From the NCBI GenBank assembly GCA_020725885.1, contig DYEA01000016.1:1-64000 (forward strand): a DNA stretch of 64,000 nt, in the 5' to 3' direction. A model generated the notes under the pieces. It did not search any database and was not told where the DNA came from. It saw nothing but the letters and a program-made list of their open reading frames with translations. Shown one piece after another: positions 39,055 through 48,581 of this stretch; within the stretch, counting starts at the first letter, position 1, and each line of letters begins with the position of its first letter. The stretch is from Slackia sp. GTDB lineage: Bacteria > Actinomycetota > Coriobacteriia > Anaerosomatales > Anaerosomataceae. The position numbers were made by a program, and so were the translations under genes.

Positions 39055-40565
39055 GAATCCGCTCGATGGGCGAGCGCGACCTGCCGGCCGTCATGGCGAT
39101 CGAGCGGGCGAGCTTCGCAGCGCCCTGGAGCGAAGCGCAGTTCCGAGATGAGATCGCTCGCGACGACCGCGTGTGGTTGGCGGCCGAGGACGAGACGGGG
39201 GCCGTGGTCGGCTTCGGCGGCATCTGGGTCGCGAGCGACGGAGCGCACCTCATGGACCTCGCCGTGTCACCTAATCGGCGCGGCTGCGGCACCGGCCGTG
39301 CGCTGCTGTGGGCGCTCGCGGAGGCGGCTGCGCAACGCGGCGCTGAGCGCGTGACGCTCGAGGTTGCCCAGAGCAACCGCGACGCGCTCGGTCTCTATCT
39401 GTCGAGCGGCTTCGACGTCGCAGGCGTGCGCCGCGGCTACTACGCTGAGACCGGCGACGACGCGCTCGTCCTGTGGTCGCGACCGATCCGGTCCCATCTC
39501 GCCGCGATCGCGGCCGCTCGTGAGCGTCGCGAGATGGTGCTCGCCATCGAGACCTCGTGCGACGAGACTGCGGCGGCCGTGATGCGGGGCGGCTGCGAGC
39601 TGCTGTCGAGCGTCGTGGCGAGCCAGGTCGACTTTCACGCGCGGTTCGGCGGCGTCGTGCCCGAGATCGCGTCGCGGAAGCACACGGAGGCGATCGTCGG
39701 CGTCGTGGACGAGGCGCTCGAGCAGGCGGGCGTCGGATTCGAGGACCTGCACGCGGTCGCGGTCACGCAAGGGCCCGGGTTGGTCGGCACGCTCGTGGTG
39801 GGGCTCGCGTATGCCAAGGGTCTGGCCTTCGCGCGAAACCTGCCGCTTGTGGGAGTCAACCACCTCGAGGGCCACCTGTATGCGGCGCGGCTGCACGACC
39901 CGGCACTGGAGCCGCCGTTCGTGGCGCTCGTCGTCTCAGGCGGGCATACGATGCTCGTGCACGTCCCGGAGTGGGGGCGGCACCGCGTGCTCGGACGCAC
40001 GCTCGACGACGCGGCCGGCGAGGCGTTCGACAAGGTCGCGAAACTCTTGGGACTCGGCTATCCGGGCGGCCCCGCGATCTCGCGGCTTGCTGCCGAGGGC
40101 GATCCGGATGCGATCCCGTTCCCGCGCGCGATGCTCAGAAGCGGGGACTTGGATGTCTCACTGTCAGGACTCAAGACGGCTGTCTTGCAGTACGTGCAGA
40201 GGGAGCGCGCGGCCGGACGTGAGCTGCACCTGCCGAACATCGCCGCATCGTTCCAGGCTGCCGTCGTCGACGTGCAGGTCGCCAAGACGGTCCGCGCGGC
40301 CACAAAGCACGGGGTGCGGTCAGTCGTGATGGCCGGGGGCGTCGCCGCGAACGCGGCGCTGAGAGAGGCACTGCGCGCTGCGCTCGCCGAGCACGACGTG
40401 CGGCTGGTGGTGCCGCCGATGGCGCTGTGCACGGACAACGCGGCGATGATCGCAGCGGTCGCGCACGACGAGATCGTCAGAGGCAGGTTCCTCGGGCTTT
40501 CCGTGGACGCAGACCCCACGATGCACCTGCGAGGCGCGGACGAGTCGCGGCACGTGCGAATCTAA
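39051..40565 (+). CDS. tsaD: RimI-TsaD fusion: GNAT acetyltransferase plus t6A transferase
   Basis: Two enzymes in one 504-residue frame. Residues ~1-150 are a GNAT N-acetyltransferase of the RimI type (acetyl-CoA loop RRGCGTG at 76-82, [18 protein letters not shown]), which acetylates the N-terminus of S18. From M162 the chain is Tsa[30 protein letters not shown] with metal-binding histidines, SGGHTMLV, and [14 protein letters not shown] Met-Val start lies at the junction but has no good ribosome site, so one polypeptide is likely. It overlaps tsaB by four bases. Confidence 0.93.
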   Translation: MRIRSMGERDLPAVMAIERASFAAPWSEAQFRDEIARDDRVWLAAEDETGAVVGFGGIWVASDGAHLMDLAVSPNRRGCGTGRALLWALAEAAAQRGAERVTLEVAQSNRDALGLYLSSGFDVAGVRRGYYAETGDDALVLWSRPIRSHLAAIAAARERREMVLAIETSCDETAAAVMRGGCELLSSVVASQVDFHARFGGVVPEIASRKHTEAIVGVVDEALEQAGVGFEDLHAVAVTQGPGLVGTLVVGLAYAKGLAFARNLPLVGVNHLEGHLYAARLHDPALEPPFVALVVSGGHTMLVHVPEWGRHRVLGRTLDDAAGEAFDKVAKLLGLGYPGGPAISRLAAEGDPDAIPFPRAMLRSGDLDVSLSGLKTAVLQYVQRERAAGRELHLPNIAASFQAAVVDVQVAKTVRAATKHGVRSVVMAGGVAANAALREALRAALAEHDVRLVVPPMALCTDNAAMIAAVAHDEIVRGRFLGLSVDADPTMHLRGADESRHVRI

Positions 40566-40609
40566 GCGCATCACGCTCAAGATTCTTGCTAAGAGAACCA
40601 AAATCCCGC

Positions 40610-40639
40610 TTGAAATCCCGCGGACGTGGGTACTATCAT
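40610..40639 (+). promoter_or_regulatory. Promoter for groES-groEL
   Basis: TTGAAA (40610-40615) and TATCAT (40634-40639) are 18 bases apart, five of six matches to each consensus hexamer. Transcription would start near 40646, at the edge of the CIRCE operator. The surrounding 60 bases are notably A/T-rich for this genome. Confidence 0.65.
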
Positions 40640-40648
40640 GCACCGGTG

Positions 40649-40675
40649 TTGGCACTCGCGCTTCGCGAGTGCTAG
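40649..40675 (+). promoter_or_regulatory. CIRCE operator (HrcA binding site)
   Basis: TTGGCACTC, nine bases, GAGTGCTAG: the CIRCE inverted repeat (consensus TTAGCACTC-N9-GAGTGCTAA) with one change per arm. It begins just after the predicted transcription start of groES, where HrcA repressor binding would block the promoter until heat or unfolded proteins titrate GroEL. The hrcA gene is not in this window. Confidence 0.9.
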
Positions 40676-40761
40676 CAGTCTGGAAGAACAGCTGCTTGCG
40701 CTGCACATCGGCCGAGCAGCGACGTGCAGGTCCGTCTGGAGAGAAGACAGGAGGGCAGAGC

Positions 40762-41055
40762 ATGAAACTGAAGCCGCTGTTCGACAACATCGTCGTCAAG
40801 CCGGCGAAGGCCGAGGAGCAGACCAAGTCCGGCCTGATCATCCCTGACACCGCCCAGGAGAAGCCGAAGCAGGGCGAGGTCATCGCCGTGGGCGACGGCC
40901 GTTGGGACGACGAGGGCGAGAAGCGCGTCCCGATGGACGTCAAGGTCGGCGACAAGGTCATCTACAAGGAGTGGGGCAAGACGTCGGTCAAGATCGACGG
41001 CGAGGAGTACTTCATCATGTCGCAGGGCGACGTCCTCGCCATCATCGAGCAGTAA
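40762..41055 (+). CDS. groES: Co-chaperonin GroES
   Basis: A 97-residue Hsp10 that caps the GroEL chamber. [28 protein letters not shown] contains the mobile loop, and the end reads [16 protein letters not shown]. The ATG at 40762 follows AGACAGGAGGGCAGAG; an upstream reading from 40669 lies in the CIRCE region and is rejected. groEL follows after 43 bases. Confidence 0.97.
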   Translation: MKLKPLFDNIVVKPAKAEEQTKSGLIIPDTAQEKPKQGEVIAVGDGRWDDEGEKRVPMDVKVGDKVIYKEWGKTSVKIDGEEYFIMSQGDVLAIIEQ

Positions 41056-41098
41056 GAACGAGTCCGTCCGGAAGATTCGAAGGAGGGAGTCCGTCTAG

Positions 41099-42718
<1,620 letters not shown>

Positions 42719-42738
42719 GCCGCTCGCAAGCGGACTGC

Positions 42739-42771
42739 CGGGCCCCGGAGGCGCGATGCCTTCGGGGCCCG
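42739..42771 (+). terminator. Terminator after groEL
   Basis: A 14-bp stem with one G-U pair, CGGGCCCCGGAGGC (42739-42752) against GCCTTCGGGGCCCG (42758-42771), around a five-base loop, 20 bases after the groEL stop. TTCGCTT follows, a weak U-tract. Confidence 0.65.
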
Positions 42772-42797
42772 TTCGCTTGGACGGAACGCGAGGCGGA

Positions 42798-42826
42798 TTG
42801 ACACTGCCTGCGAACATGGCTAAGGT
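42798..42826 (+). promoter_or_regulatory. Putative promoter for the exported-protein cluster
   Basis: A perfect TTGACA (42798-42803) and TAAGGT (42821-42826) are 17 bases apart, about 100 bases before the first ATG. The -10 matches only three of six, but the -35 and spacing are ideal. The leader (42833-42927) is very G-rich. Confidence 0.5.
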
Positions 42827-42927
42827 CTCGGTAGAGGGGAACCGGGTCGCACCGAGGGGGTGAGGCGAGGGTGCGCGCCCGGCATGCGTTCCGGGGGCTG
42901 AGGCGTTTGAGGGGGAGGTGAGGCGCG

Positions 42928-43653
42928 ATGCGCTTCACGCGTCTTTGTCTGGCAGTCGCTGCTCTCGCAACCGCCTGGATCTTCTCTGTTCCTGGCGTGG
43001 CTGCGGCCAAGACGGCGCGGAACTACTGTTGCGATTGGTCGGCGATCGGCGGAGGAAGCTTCTGGCCAGCCGCCGTCAGCGCCGCCGTCTTCCAAGCGAA
43101 CAAAGGATACAGCGTCGTCAGCGGCTACTCGGTGCATTCTGGCAACGTGTACAACGCTTTGAAACTCGAAGGTCTCTTGATGAGCGGCAGCCACGCCAAT
43201 GCAGGGATCATGGTCTTTCGGCGCAGCGACGACACCTGGTCTTGCATCACCACGTACAGCTTCGCGCTGCCTCATAAGCACAGCGTTTCCGGGGTCTCGT
43301 ACTCGAAGAGTTGTGCTGCGAACTACAACATCGCTGCGCTCACGGGCGACTCTCCGTGCGCGATGGCGCTCTGGCTGGGGTGCTATACGCTGAACGATCC
43401 AGGAGCCGCTGGAGACAGCCTTCCGTGGGCGTGCTATTACGAAGGTATCGACCATGCCTGCGGGTTCTCGAGCTCGGTGCTCATGGACAGTTGGGCAGGA
43501 GATTGGTCGTACGGCTACTGGCAGTCGCTGGCTGCGGGCAACTATACGAACAAAGCGATACAGGACGCGGAGGCGTACGTCCGCTCGAAACACGGCGGCA
43601 AGGCCGGAGGCTACGATTCCTGCAACTACGTGGGTCTGAACATGAAGATATGA
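42928..43653 (+). CDS. Exported cysteine-rich protein with caspase-like (clan CD) layout
   Basis: A 241-residue protein with a clear signal peptide (hydrophobic residues ~6-22, likely cleaved after VAAA at ~27). The mature part has nine cysteines. LLMSGSHANAG (H89) and ALWLGCYT (C152) each follow a hydrophobic strand, and then come GFSSSVLMDSWAGDW and YWQSLAAGNYTNKAIQDA. This order (His strand, Cys strand, then a helix and an 'L..G' segment) is that of clan CD peptidases such as gingipain and caspase. I do not recognise a named family; peptidase activity is a hypothesis. The ATG follows GGGGGAGGTGAGGCGCG. The next gene is also exported. Confidence 0.75.
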   Translation: MRFTRLCLAVAALATAWIFSVPGVAAAKTARNYCCDWSAIGGGSFWPAAVSAAVFQANKGYSVVSGYSVHSGNVYNALKLEGLLMSGSHANAGIMVFRRSDDTWSCITTYSFALPHKHSVSGVSYSKSCAANYNIAALTGDSPCAMALWLGCYTLNDPGAAGDSLPWACYYEGIDHACGFSSSVLMDSWAGDWSYGYWQSLAAGNYTNKAIQDAEAYVRSKHGGKAGGYDSCNYVGLNMKI

Positions 43654-43670
43654 GGGAGGGGGTGGATCCG

Positions 43671-44459
43671 ATGCGGAAAGCGCTTGTCTTCTTGACGCTC
43701 TGCGCTCTGCTGACTGGGGGGCTGTCCGCTTCTGGGGCTGATGCCGCCGGAGCGGCGAGTGCGCGTGTACAGAGCGCAGCGGCGAAGATGTGCGGGAGAC
43801 CGGATCCGCAGATCAAGTTCGTGCCAGACGCCGTCTTCTCTGGCGTTCCAGGACTCAGCCAGTGGATCGATGCCGACACTGGTGAGGAGTTCGTGTGGGA
43901 CGCATCCGGGGGCTGGATCCGTCGATATGCGAATCCGTCGGCCTATGCACCTACGGTCGAGGGGGGCGACATCGGCGAGCAGCGGGCGCGCAGCATCGCG
44001 GACGCGTGGGCGAGAAGGTGTTTCGACCCTGCCAGCCTGCGCTCGATGAGAGTGACCTGCGACCGGCGCGAGGTGGGCACCGATCCCGTCAATGTCGAGT
44101 ACAGGGTCGAATACCGCAGGTTCTTGGGGGACGTCAGCACGTTCGTCCATGTCGCGGTCGTCGTGAACGGTGCGACTGGAGCGGTGATGTCTGTCGAGCA
44201 AGAACAGGGCCCGATCGCGGTGTCGATCTCCCCGGAGGTCTCTCAAGACGAGGCTCGGGTACGCGCAGCCGAATTGATGGGCGTGCCGGAGAACGCCTGC
44301 ACGAGCTGCGTGCTCGAAGTGCTCCGGTATGCCGGAGGCGTACAGCGTTTGGCTTGGGTCGCGAAGATCCACACGGGCGATGCGCAGTTCGGAGGCGATG
44401 CGCTTGTCATCATCGACGCAGACACAGGTGCGGTCTTGGACAGCGGTAAGAGCTGGTAG
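43671..44459 (+). CDS. Exported PepSY-like protein
   Basis: A 262-residue protein with a signal peptide (MRKALVFLTLCALLTGGLSASG). The C-terminal half (~170-262) has the PepSY pattern: SQDEARVRAAELMGVPE, VQRLAWVAKI, then LVIIDADTGAVLDSG. A similar strand-rich repeat with WIDADTGEEFVWD occurs near residue 60. PepSY domains often inhibit or chaperone secreted peptidases, which fits the preceding putative peptidase. In-frame GTG and ATG starts at 43662 and 43650 are possible; 43671 has the best spacing from GAGGGAGGG. Confidence 0.75.
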   Translation: MRKALVFLTLCALLTGGLSASGADAAGAASARVQSAAAKMCGRPDPQIKFVPDAVFSGVPGLSQWIDADTGEEFVWDASGGWIRRYANPSAYAPTVEGGDIGEQRARSIADAWARRCFDPASLRSMRVTCDRREVGTDPVNVEYRVEYRRFLGDVSTFVHVAVVVNGATGAVMSVEQEQGPIAVSISPEVSQDEARVRAAELMGVPENACTSCVLEVLRYAGGVQRLAWVAKIHTGDAQFGGDALVIIDADTGAVLDSGKSW

Positions 44460-44940
44460 ATTCGTCGGCGCCCTGGTGGTAGCGTCGGTCGTGCTTCTCT
44501 TTGGCTGCACGGCGCAACAGGCGATCGAGCGGCGAGTCAGGGAGATCCACGGCTCGCGCGTGGCGAGCGTGGAGGTGACCCCCGGTCAGCCGTCGGACGA
44601 CGTCCGGATGCACGCCCGGGTCGTGCTCGCCGGAACGCAACGGCCGACGCTCGCTCAGGCGTGCGGGGTGCTGGTGAAGATGGCGGAGCGCTCTGAGGAG
44701 GGGACGGTCGAGGTCACCTACGCCATCACGGAGGGCGACGGGACATCCAGCCTGCTGCAGTTCAGCTGGTCGTCCCAGCCGCCCGAGCTTGTCCTGTGGG
44801 AAGGACGATCTCCGGGGCCTCGAGGAGAGGGGCTTGCCACGCTGTTCCCCGTTCAGCGCGCCACAGGAGTGGATCGTGCGCGGCTCGAAGAGCTAGCTGG
44901 CGGCGGCGACGTGCGCATGGAGCCGTGGCCGACGCGGTAG
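44398..44940 (+). CDS. Putative lipoprotein
   Basis: Contains a lipoprotein signal (VGALVVASVVLLFGC) whose lipobox LFGC would be cut before Cys, leaving a ~144-residue surface protein. It has no family I recognise; the mature part alternates charged helices and strands (VEVTYAITEGDGTSSLLQFSW). Its start overlaps the PepSY gene. An ATG at 44398 has GGAGG only two bases away, and a GTG at 44428 has no visible site, so the start is uncertain. Probably cotranscribed with the two exported proteins before it. Confidence 0.65.
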   Translation: MRLSSSTQTQVRSWTAVRAGRFVGALVVASVVLLFGCTAQQAIERRVREIHGSRVASVEVTPGQPSDDVRMHARVVLAGTQRPTLAQACGVLVKMAERSEEGTVEVTYAITEGDGTSSLLQFSWSSQPPELVLWEGRSPGPRGEGLATLFPVQRATGVDRARLEELAGGGDVRMEPWPTR

Positions 44941-44991
44941 CAGCGCTCGTTGCGCTATCCTATGCGTGTCCGAGCGTGAAAGGGTCCGACG

Positions 44992-45339
44992 ATGAAACGC
45001 CAGTTCCTGGCCGAATGGCAGCGGCTGAAGGTCGAGCACACGCACGACCGCGATGCCCACAACAACTACGGCTGCTTCAATGTCGAGGCGTGCCGCAACT
45101 GCAACTACGTCTACAACTCGCGCGGCGCGATCAGCTGCCACAACTGCGACAGCGTCATCGAGTGCGTGCAGTGCGTGGACTGCCGCGACTGCGCGTACTG
45201 CGTGGGGCTGAACGGCGCGCGGTTCCACATCCTGAACCGCGAGTACTCCGAGCAGGACTACTACGAGAAGCTGCGCGAGCTGGGCATCGACTGGAACGTG
45301 CAGGCGTTCGACCCGCTCGATCCGTACGCGTCGCTCTAG
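44992..45339 (+). CDS. Small cysteine-ladder protein (possible zinc-binding)
   Basis: A 115-residue protein with ten cysteines between residues 28 and 70, mostly in CxxC or CxxCxxC spacing (C28, C34, C37, C49, C52, C58, C61, C64, C67, C70). The C-terminal segment has the pattern GLNGARFHILNREYSEQDYYEKLRELG. The cysteine count suggests two or more metal knuckles. I recall similar ILN..YS..(D/E)Y proteins in other bacteria but know of no function. The ATG at 44992 lies nine bases after AAAGGG. Confidence 0.75.
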   Translation: MKRQFLAEWQRLKVEHTHDRDAHNNYGCFNVEACRNCNYVYNSRGAISCHNCDSVIECVQCVDCRDCAYCVGLNGARFHILNREYSEQDYYEKLRELGIDWNVQAFDPLDPYASL

Positions 45340-45365
45340 CGTCTGCCTCCCTAGAAGGGCGTCAC

Positions 45366-46430
45366 GTGTCGCTTTCCATCGGCATCGTCGGGCTGCCGAA
45401 CGTCGGCAAGTCCACGCTGTTCACCGCTCTCACGCGCAAGCAGGTCGACGCCGCGAACTACCCCTTCGCGACCATCGATCCGAACGTCGGCATCGTGCCG
45501 GTGCCGGACGCGCGGCTCGACCGGCTCGCCGAGCTGGTGAAGCCTGAGCGCGTCGTGCCGGCGACCGTCGAGTTCTGGGACATCGCGGGGCTCGTCGAGG
45601 GCGCGAGCGAGGGCGAGGGGCTCGGCAACCAGTTCCTCGCGAACATCCGCGAGACCGACGCCATCGTCGAGGTCGTGCGGTTCTTCTCGGACCCGAACGT
45701 CGTGCACGTTGCCGGACGCGTCGACCCGCTCTCGGACGTCGAGACCATCCGCACCGAGCTGGTGCTCGCGGACTTGGGGACGGTCGAGCGGGCGCTGCCG
45801 CGCATCGAGAAGGACGCGAAGCGCGACGCGGCCCAGGCAGCGAAGCTCGCCACGGTCAAGCGCGTGTACGAGCACCTTGCGGCCGGGCACCGCGCCCGCA
45901 CCATGCCGATGACCGACGAGGAGCGCGAGCACCTGCGCGACCTGCACCTGCTCACGATGAAACCGATGCTGTACGTCGCGAACGTCGACGAGGACGCGCT
46001 CCAGCAGCCGCTTCCCGAGATCGACGGGCTCTCGCCGATCCCGATCTGCGCGAAGATCGAGGCGGAGATGGCCGAGTTGGAGCCGGAGGAGCTCCAAGAG
46101 TTCCTCGAGATGGAGGGGCTTGCGGAGCCGGGCTTGAACGCGCTCGTGCGCGAGGCCTACCGGCTGCTCGGGCTGATCAGCTTCTTCACCGCAGGCCCGA
46201 AGGAGGTCCGCGCCTGGACGGTGCGCGAGGGCGCGAAGGCGCCAGAGGCCGCAGGCGTCATCCACAGCGACTTCGAGCGCGGGTTCATCAAGGCCGAAGT
46301 CATCTCGTTCGCCGACTACGACGAGCTGGGCTCGGAGGCGGCGGTGCGGGCGGCCGGCAAGCTGCGGATCGAGGGCAAGGACTACGTCGTCGCCGACGGC
46401 GACGTCATGCATTTCCGGTTCAACGTGTAG
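45366..46430 (+). CDS. ychF: Redox-regulated P-loop ATPase/GTPase YchF (OBG family)
   Basis: A 354-residue universally conserved P-loop protein that binds ATP in preference to GTP. It has G1 GLPNVGKST, G3 DIAGLVEGASEGEGLGNQFL, the unusual G4 NVDED and a C-terminal TGS domain with KAPEAAGVIHSDFERGFIKAEV. It is implicated in stress responses and ribosome association in other bacteria. The GTG at 45366 gives the conserved MSLSIGIVG start; the site before it (AAGGGCG) is weak. It converges on the amidase gene, with 15 bases between. Confidence 0.95.
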   Translation: MSLSIGIVGLPNVGKSTLFTALTRKQVDAANYPFATIDPNVGIVPVPDARLDRLAELVKPERVVPATVEFWDIAGLVEGASEGEGLGNQFLANIRETDAIVEVVRFFSDPNVVHVAGRVDPLSDVETIRTELVLADLGTVERALPRIEKDAKRDAAQAAKLATVKRVYEHLAAGHRARTMPMTDEEREHLRDLHLLTMKPMLYVANVDEDALQQPLPEIDGLSPIPICAKIEAEMAELEPEELQEFLEMEGLAEPGLNALVREAYRLLGLISFFTAGPKEVRAWTVREGAKAPEAAGVIHSDFERGFIKAEVISFADYDELGSEAAVRAAGKLRIEGKDYVVADGDVMHFRFNV

Positions 46431-46445
46431 GGACGCGCTCGCGCC

Positions 46446-48197
46446 TCAGGGCGTCTCGAACGCCTCGGCCGCATCGGTCGGGCCGAGCCGCGCGCGGTCG
46501 CCCTTCGCCTTGTCGAGCTCCCATTCGAGCAGGTAGGAGAGCGCCTGGGGCCCGCCCATCATCGTGAACGGGCCGATGCGGTCCGCGTTGTGGAGCGCCC
46601 ACTCCCGCGTGAACGGCGAGAGGAGCTTCGTGCCGCAGAGCACGACCGGCTGGCCGCGCTTGCCTGCGAGCGGGCCGGCGGCGACGGCGTCGGGGAAGTT
46701 CGTCGCGAGCGCCACGACCGGCTCGACCCTGCCGCTCGGCCAGAACCGCTCGACGACGCGGCGGTTCGTCGCGTAGCGGTCGGCGCCCCACAGCCATTCA
46801 ACGCTCAGCTGCCGGGCGAGCGCTCCGACGGTCTCGCGCGAGACGACCCCCGGACCGCCGACGACCACGGCGCGCGTCACCTCCTCCGAGTGCGTCGCGA
46901 GGAAGCGGCTGACCTCGGGCGAGAGCGAGGCGGTGCGCGTGAGCAGGACCGGCGCGCGCTTCATCGCGGCGAAAGCCGATGCCGAGACCGCGTCAGCGTA
47001 CGCCTCGCCGCTCACCACCACGACGGAGCCGCTCGCTGCGCCGACGTGCTCGGCGATCAGCGCGGCGGTCTGGTAACGGTCGGCGCCGGCGATGCGCGTG
47101 ACCGCGCTGGTCTCGAGCGACGCGGCCGCGGCCGCCTGCTCGGCCACCTCGGGCGCAAGCGCGGCCTCTCCGCCGAGCACGACGATGCGCTCCGGGCGGA
47201 GGCGCGCGAGCTCGGCCGCGGCAGGTGCCGCGAGGCTGGACGAGGGCGTGAGCAGCAGCGGGGCGTCGAGCGCGCCGGAAAGAGGTGCTGCGGCGAGCGA
47301 GTCGGGCCACGACTCGCCTGAAGCGAGGATCACGGTGTCGGCGCCGTCAGGCCAGCCGGCGGCGGAGGCGGCGGCCGCAGTCGCGTAGCGGTCGGCGCCG
47401 CCGATGCGCGGCTCGCGCGGACGGTACGGGTCGGTCGCGAGGTAGCGCTCGATGCCGTTCGCGATGCCGATGGCGACCCTGCGGCGGAACGCGGGGTCGA
47501 GCAGGCGCGCGCGGTCGCGCGGGTTCGAGAGAAAGCCGACCTCGATCAGGGCGGCCGGCATGTTCGCCCAGCGCACGACGTAGTACCCGACGTCGTCGAC
47601 CTTGCGGCTTGCCGTGCCCGCTGAAGCGACGACGCCCTCGTGGATGAAGGTCGCCAGGTTGCGCGAGAGGACCGCGTCGGCCTGGCAGGACCACGTGTTG
47701 TAGTACGTCTCCGTGCCGGTGGCCGTCCCGCCCGCGTTGTTGTGGATGGAGACGAACAGGTCGGCGCCGGACGCGTTCGCCGCATCGCAGCGGGCCTGCA
47801 GATCGTCGTAGGGGACGCCGGGCCCGCCGTTGTAGCTGTAGACGCCCGTCCTGCCGTCCGCGTAGTAGAAGAACGTGCCGGCATCCTCGTTCCAATGCCA
47901 GGTCGCCCGGTCCCGCGCGCCGACGGTGGTGTCGCCCGTGCGGCTCATCTTCACGGTGTGGCCGCGCGCGGTGAGCACGGCGCGCGTCTCGAGCGCGATG
48001 AGCAGGTTCACGTACTGCTCCTCGATGCCGCCGTAGACGGCGCCGGGATAGCGGCCGCCGTGTCCGGGGTCGAGGAAGACGGTCGCAGCCGAGGCGGGGG
48101 AGGGTGCGGCGAGCGCCGCGGTGAGCGCGAGCGTGGTGAGCGCGATACGCACGACGCGCTTCGCGATGCGTGCTGTGGTGTGCTGGTCCGACTGCAT
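46446..48197 (-). CDS. Exported N-acetylmuramoyl-L-alanine amidase with three cell-wall-binding repeats
   Basis: A 583-residue secreted hydrolase. A signal peptide (~1-38) is followed by an amidase_3 domain (~39-255). The zinc ligands are H46 in DPGHGG, E59/E60 and H152 in VSIHNNA, and the catalytic E219 is in ALIEVGFLSNP. Three CW-binding-2 repeats of about 100 residues follow, each starting with a GADRY motif (residues ~267, 371 and 471) and containing VILASGESWPDSLAAAPL-like strands. It would cleave the stem peptide from muramic acid in growth or separation. A short charged tail follows the last repeat. Confidence 0.93.
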   Translation of the reverse strand: MQSDQHTTARIAKRVVRIALTTLALTAALAAPSPASAATVFLDPGHGGRYPGAVYGGIEEQYVNLLIALETRAVLTARGHTVKMSRTGDTTVGARDRATWHWNEDAGTFFYYADGRTGVYSYNGGPGVPYDDLQARCDAANASGADLFVSIHNNAGGTATGTETYYNTWSCQADAVLSRNLATFIHEGVVASAGTASRKVDDVGYYVVRWANMPAALIEVGFLSNPRDRARLLDPAFRRRVAIGIANGIERYLATDPYRPREPRIGGADRYATAAAASAAGWPDGADTVILASGESWPDSLAAAPLSGALDAPLLLTPSSSLAAPAAAELARLRPERIVVLGGEAALAPEVAEQAAAAASLETSAVTRIAGADRYQTAALIAEHVGAASGSVVVVSGEAYADAVSASAFAAMKRAPVLLTRTASLSPEVSRFLATHSEEVTRAVVVGGPGVVSRETVGALARQLSVEWLWGADRYATNRRVVERFWPSGRVEPVVALATNFPDAVAAGPLAGKRGQPVVLCGTKLLSPFTREWALHNADRIGPFTMMGGPQALSYLLEWELDKAKGDRARLGPTDAAEAFETP

Positions 48198-48581
48198 CGG
48201 CGGCTCCTCAAGCTCGGAGTCCCGCGCTGACAGTATGCCACACTTCGCCGTCGTCGAGCCCGCTTGAGCGTTGGCGGGCCGGAGGCGCGTGCGCGTCGGG
48301 CCGCGTAACGCGCTTTCGCGAGGACAATCCTCCCCGGGCGGTTCACGGGCGGCCCGGACTCCTTTAGAATGTCGCTACCGGGGGCGCCGCGGGCCCAGGG
48401 CACGACCGGCTCAAGGCGCGGCCATCGCAGCATTCATCGGACGAGGACCGCACGTGCGGCGTCTCGGCGGCGGGCCTGGTCCTGTCGTATCTGTCGAGGA
48501 CGTGGTCTGAACCGGGCAGGCGGGACGGGCGGCATGGCCCACGACGAGTATCGGCTCTTGGTTGAGGAGGCAGCGCGCAGC
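48198..48581. other. Divergent intergenic region between amidase and guaB3
   Basis: About 340-380 bases without a supported gene, depending on the guaB3 start. It holds the plus-strand promoter at 48342-48370 and, for the minus-strand amidase, a lone CATACT (complement of 48232-48237) without a clear -35. Open frames here are GC-driven and lack ribosome sites. The ~200-base leader after the plus promoter shows no riboswitch I recognise. Confidence 0.6.
48342..48370 (+). promoter_or_regulatory. Promoter for guaB3-guaA
   Basis: TTCACG (48342-48347) and TAGAAT (48365-48370) with a 17-base spacer; four and five of six consensus matches. It would start transcription near 48377, leaving an unusually long leader before the first gene. 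Confidence 0.55.
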
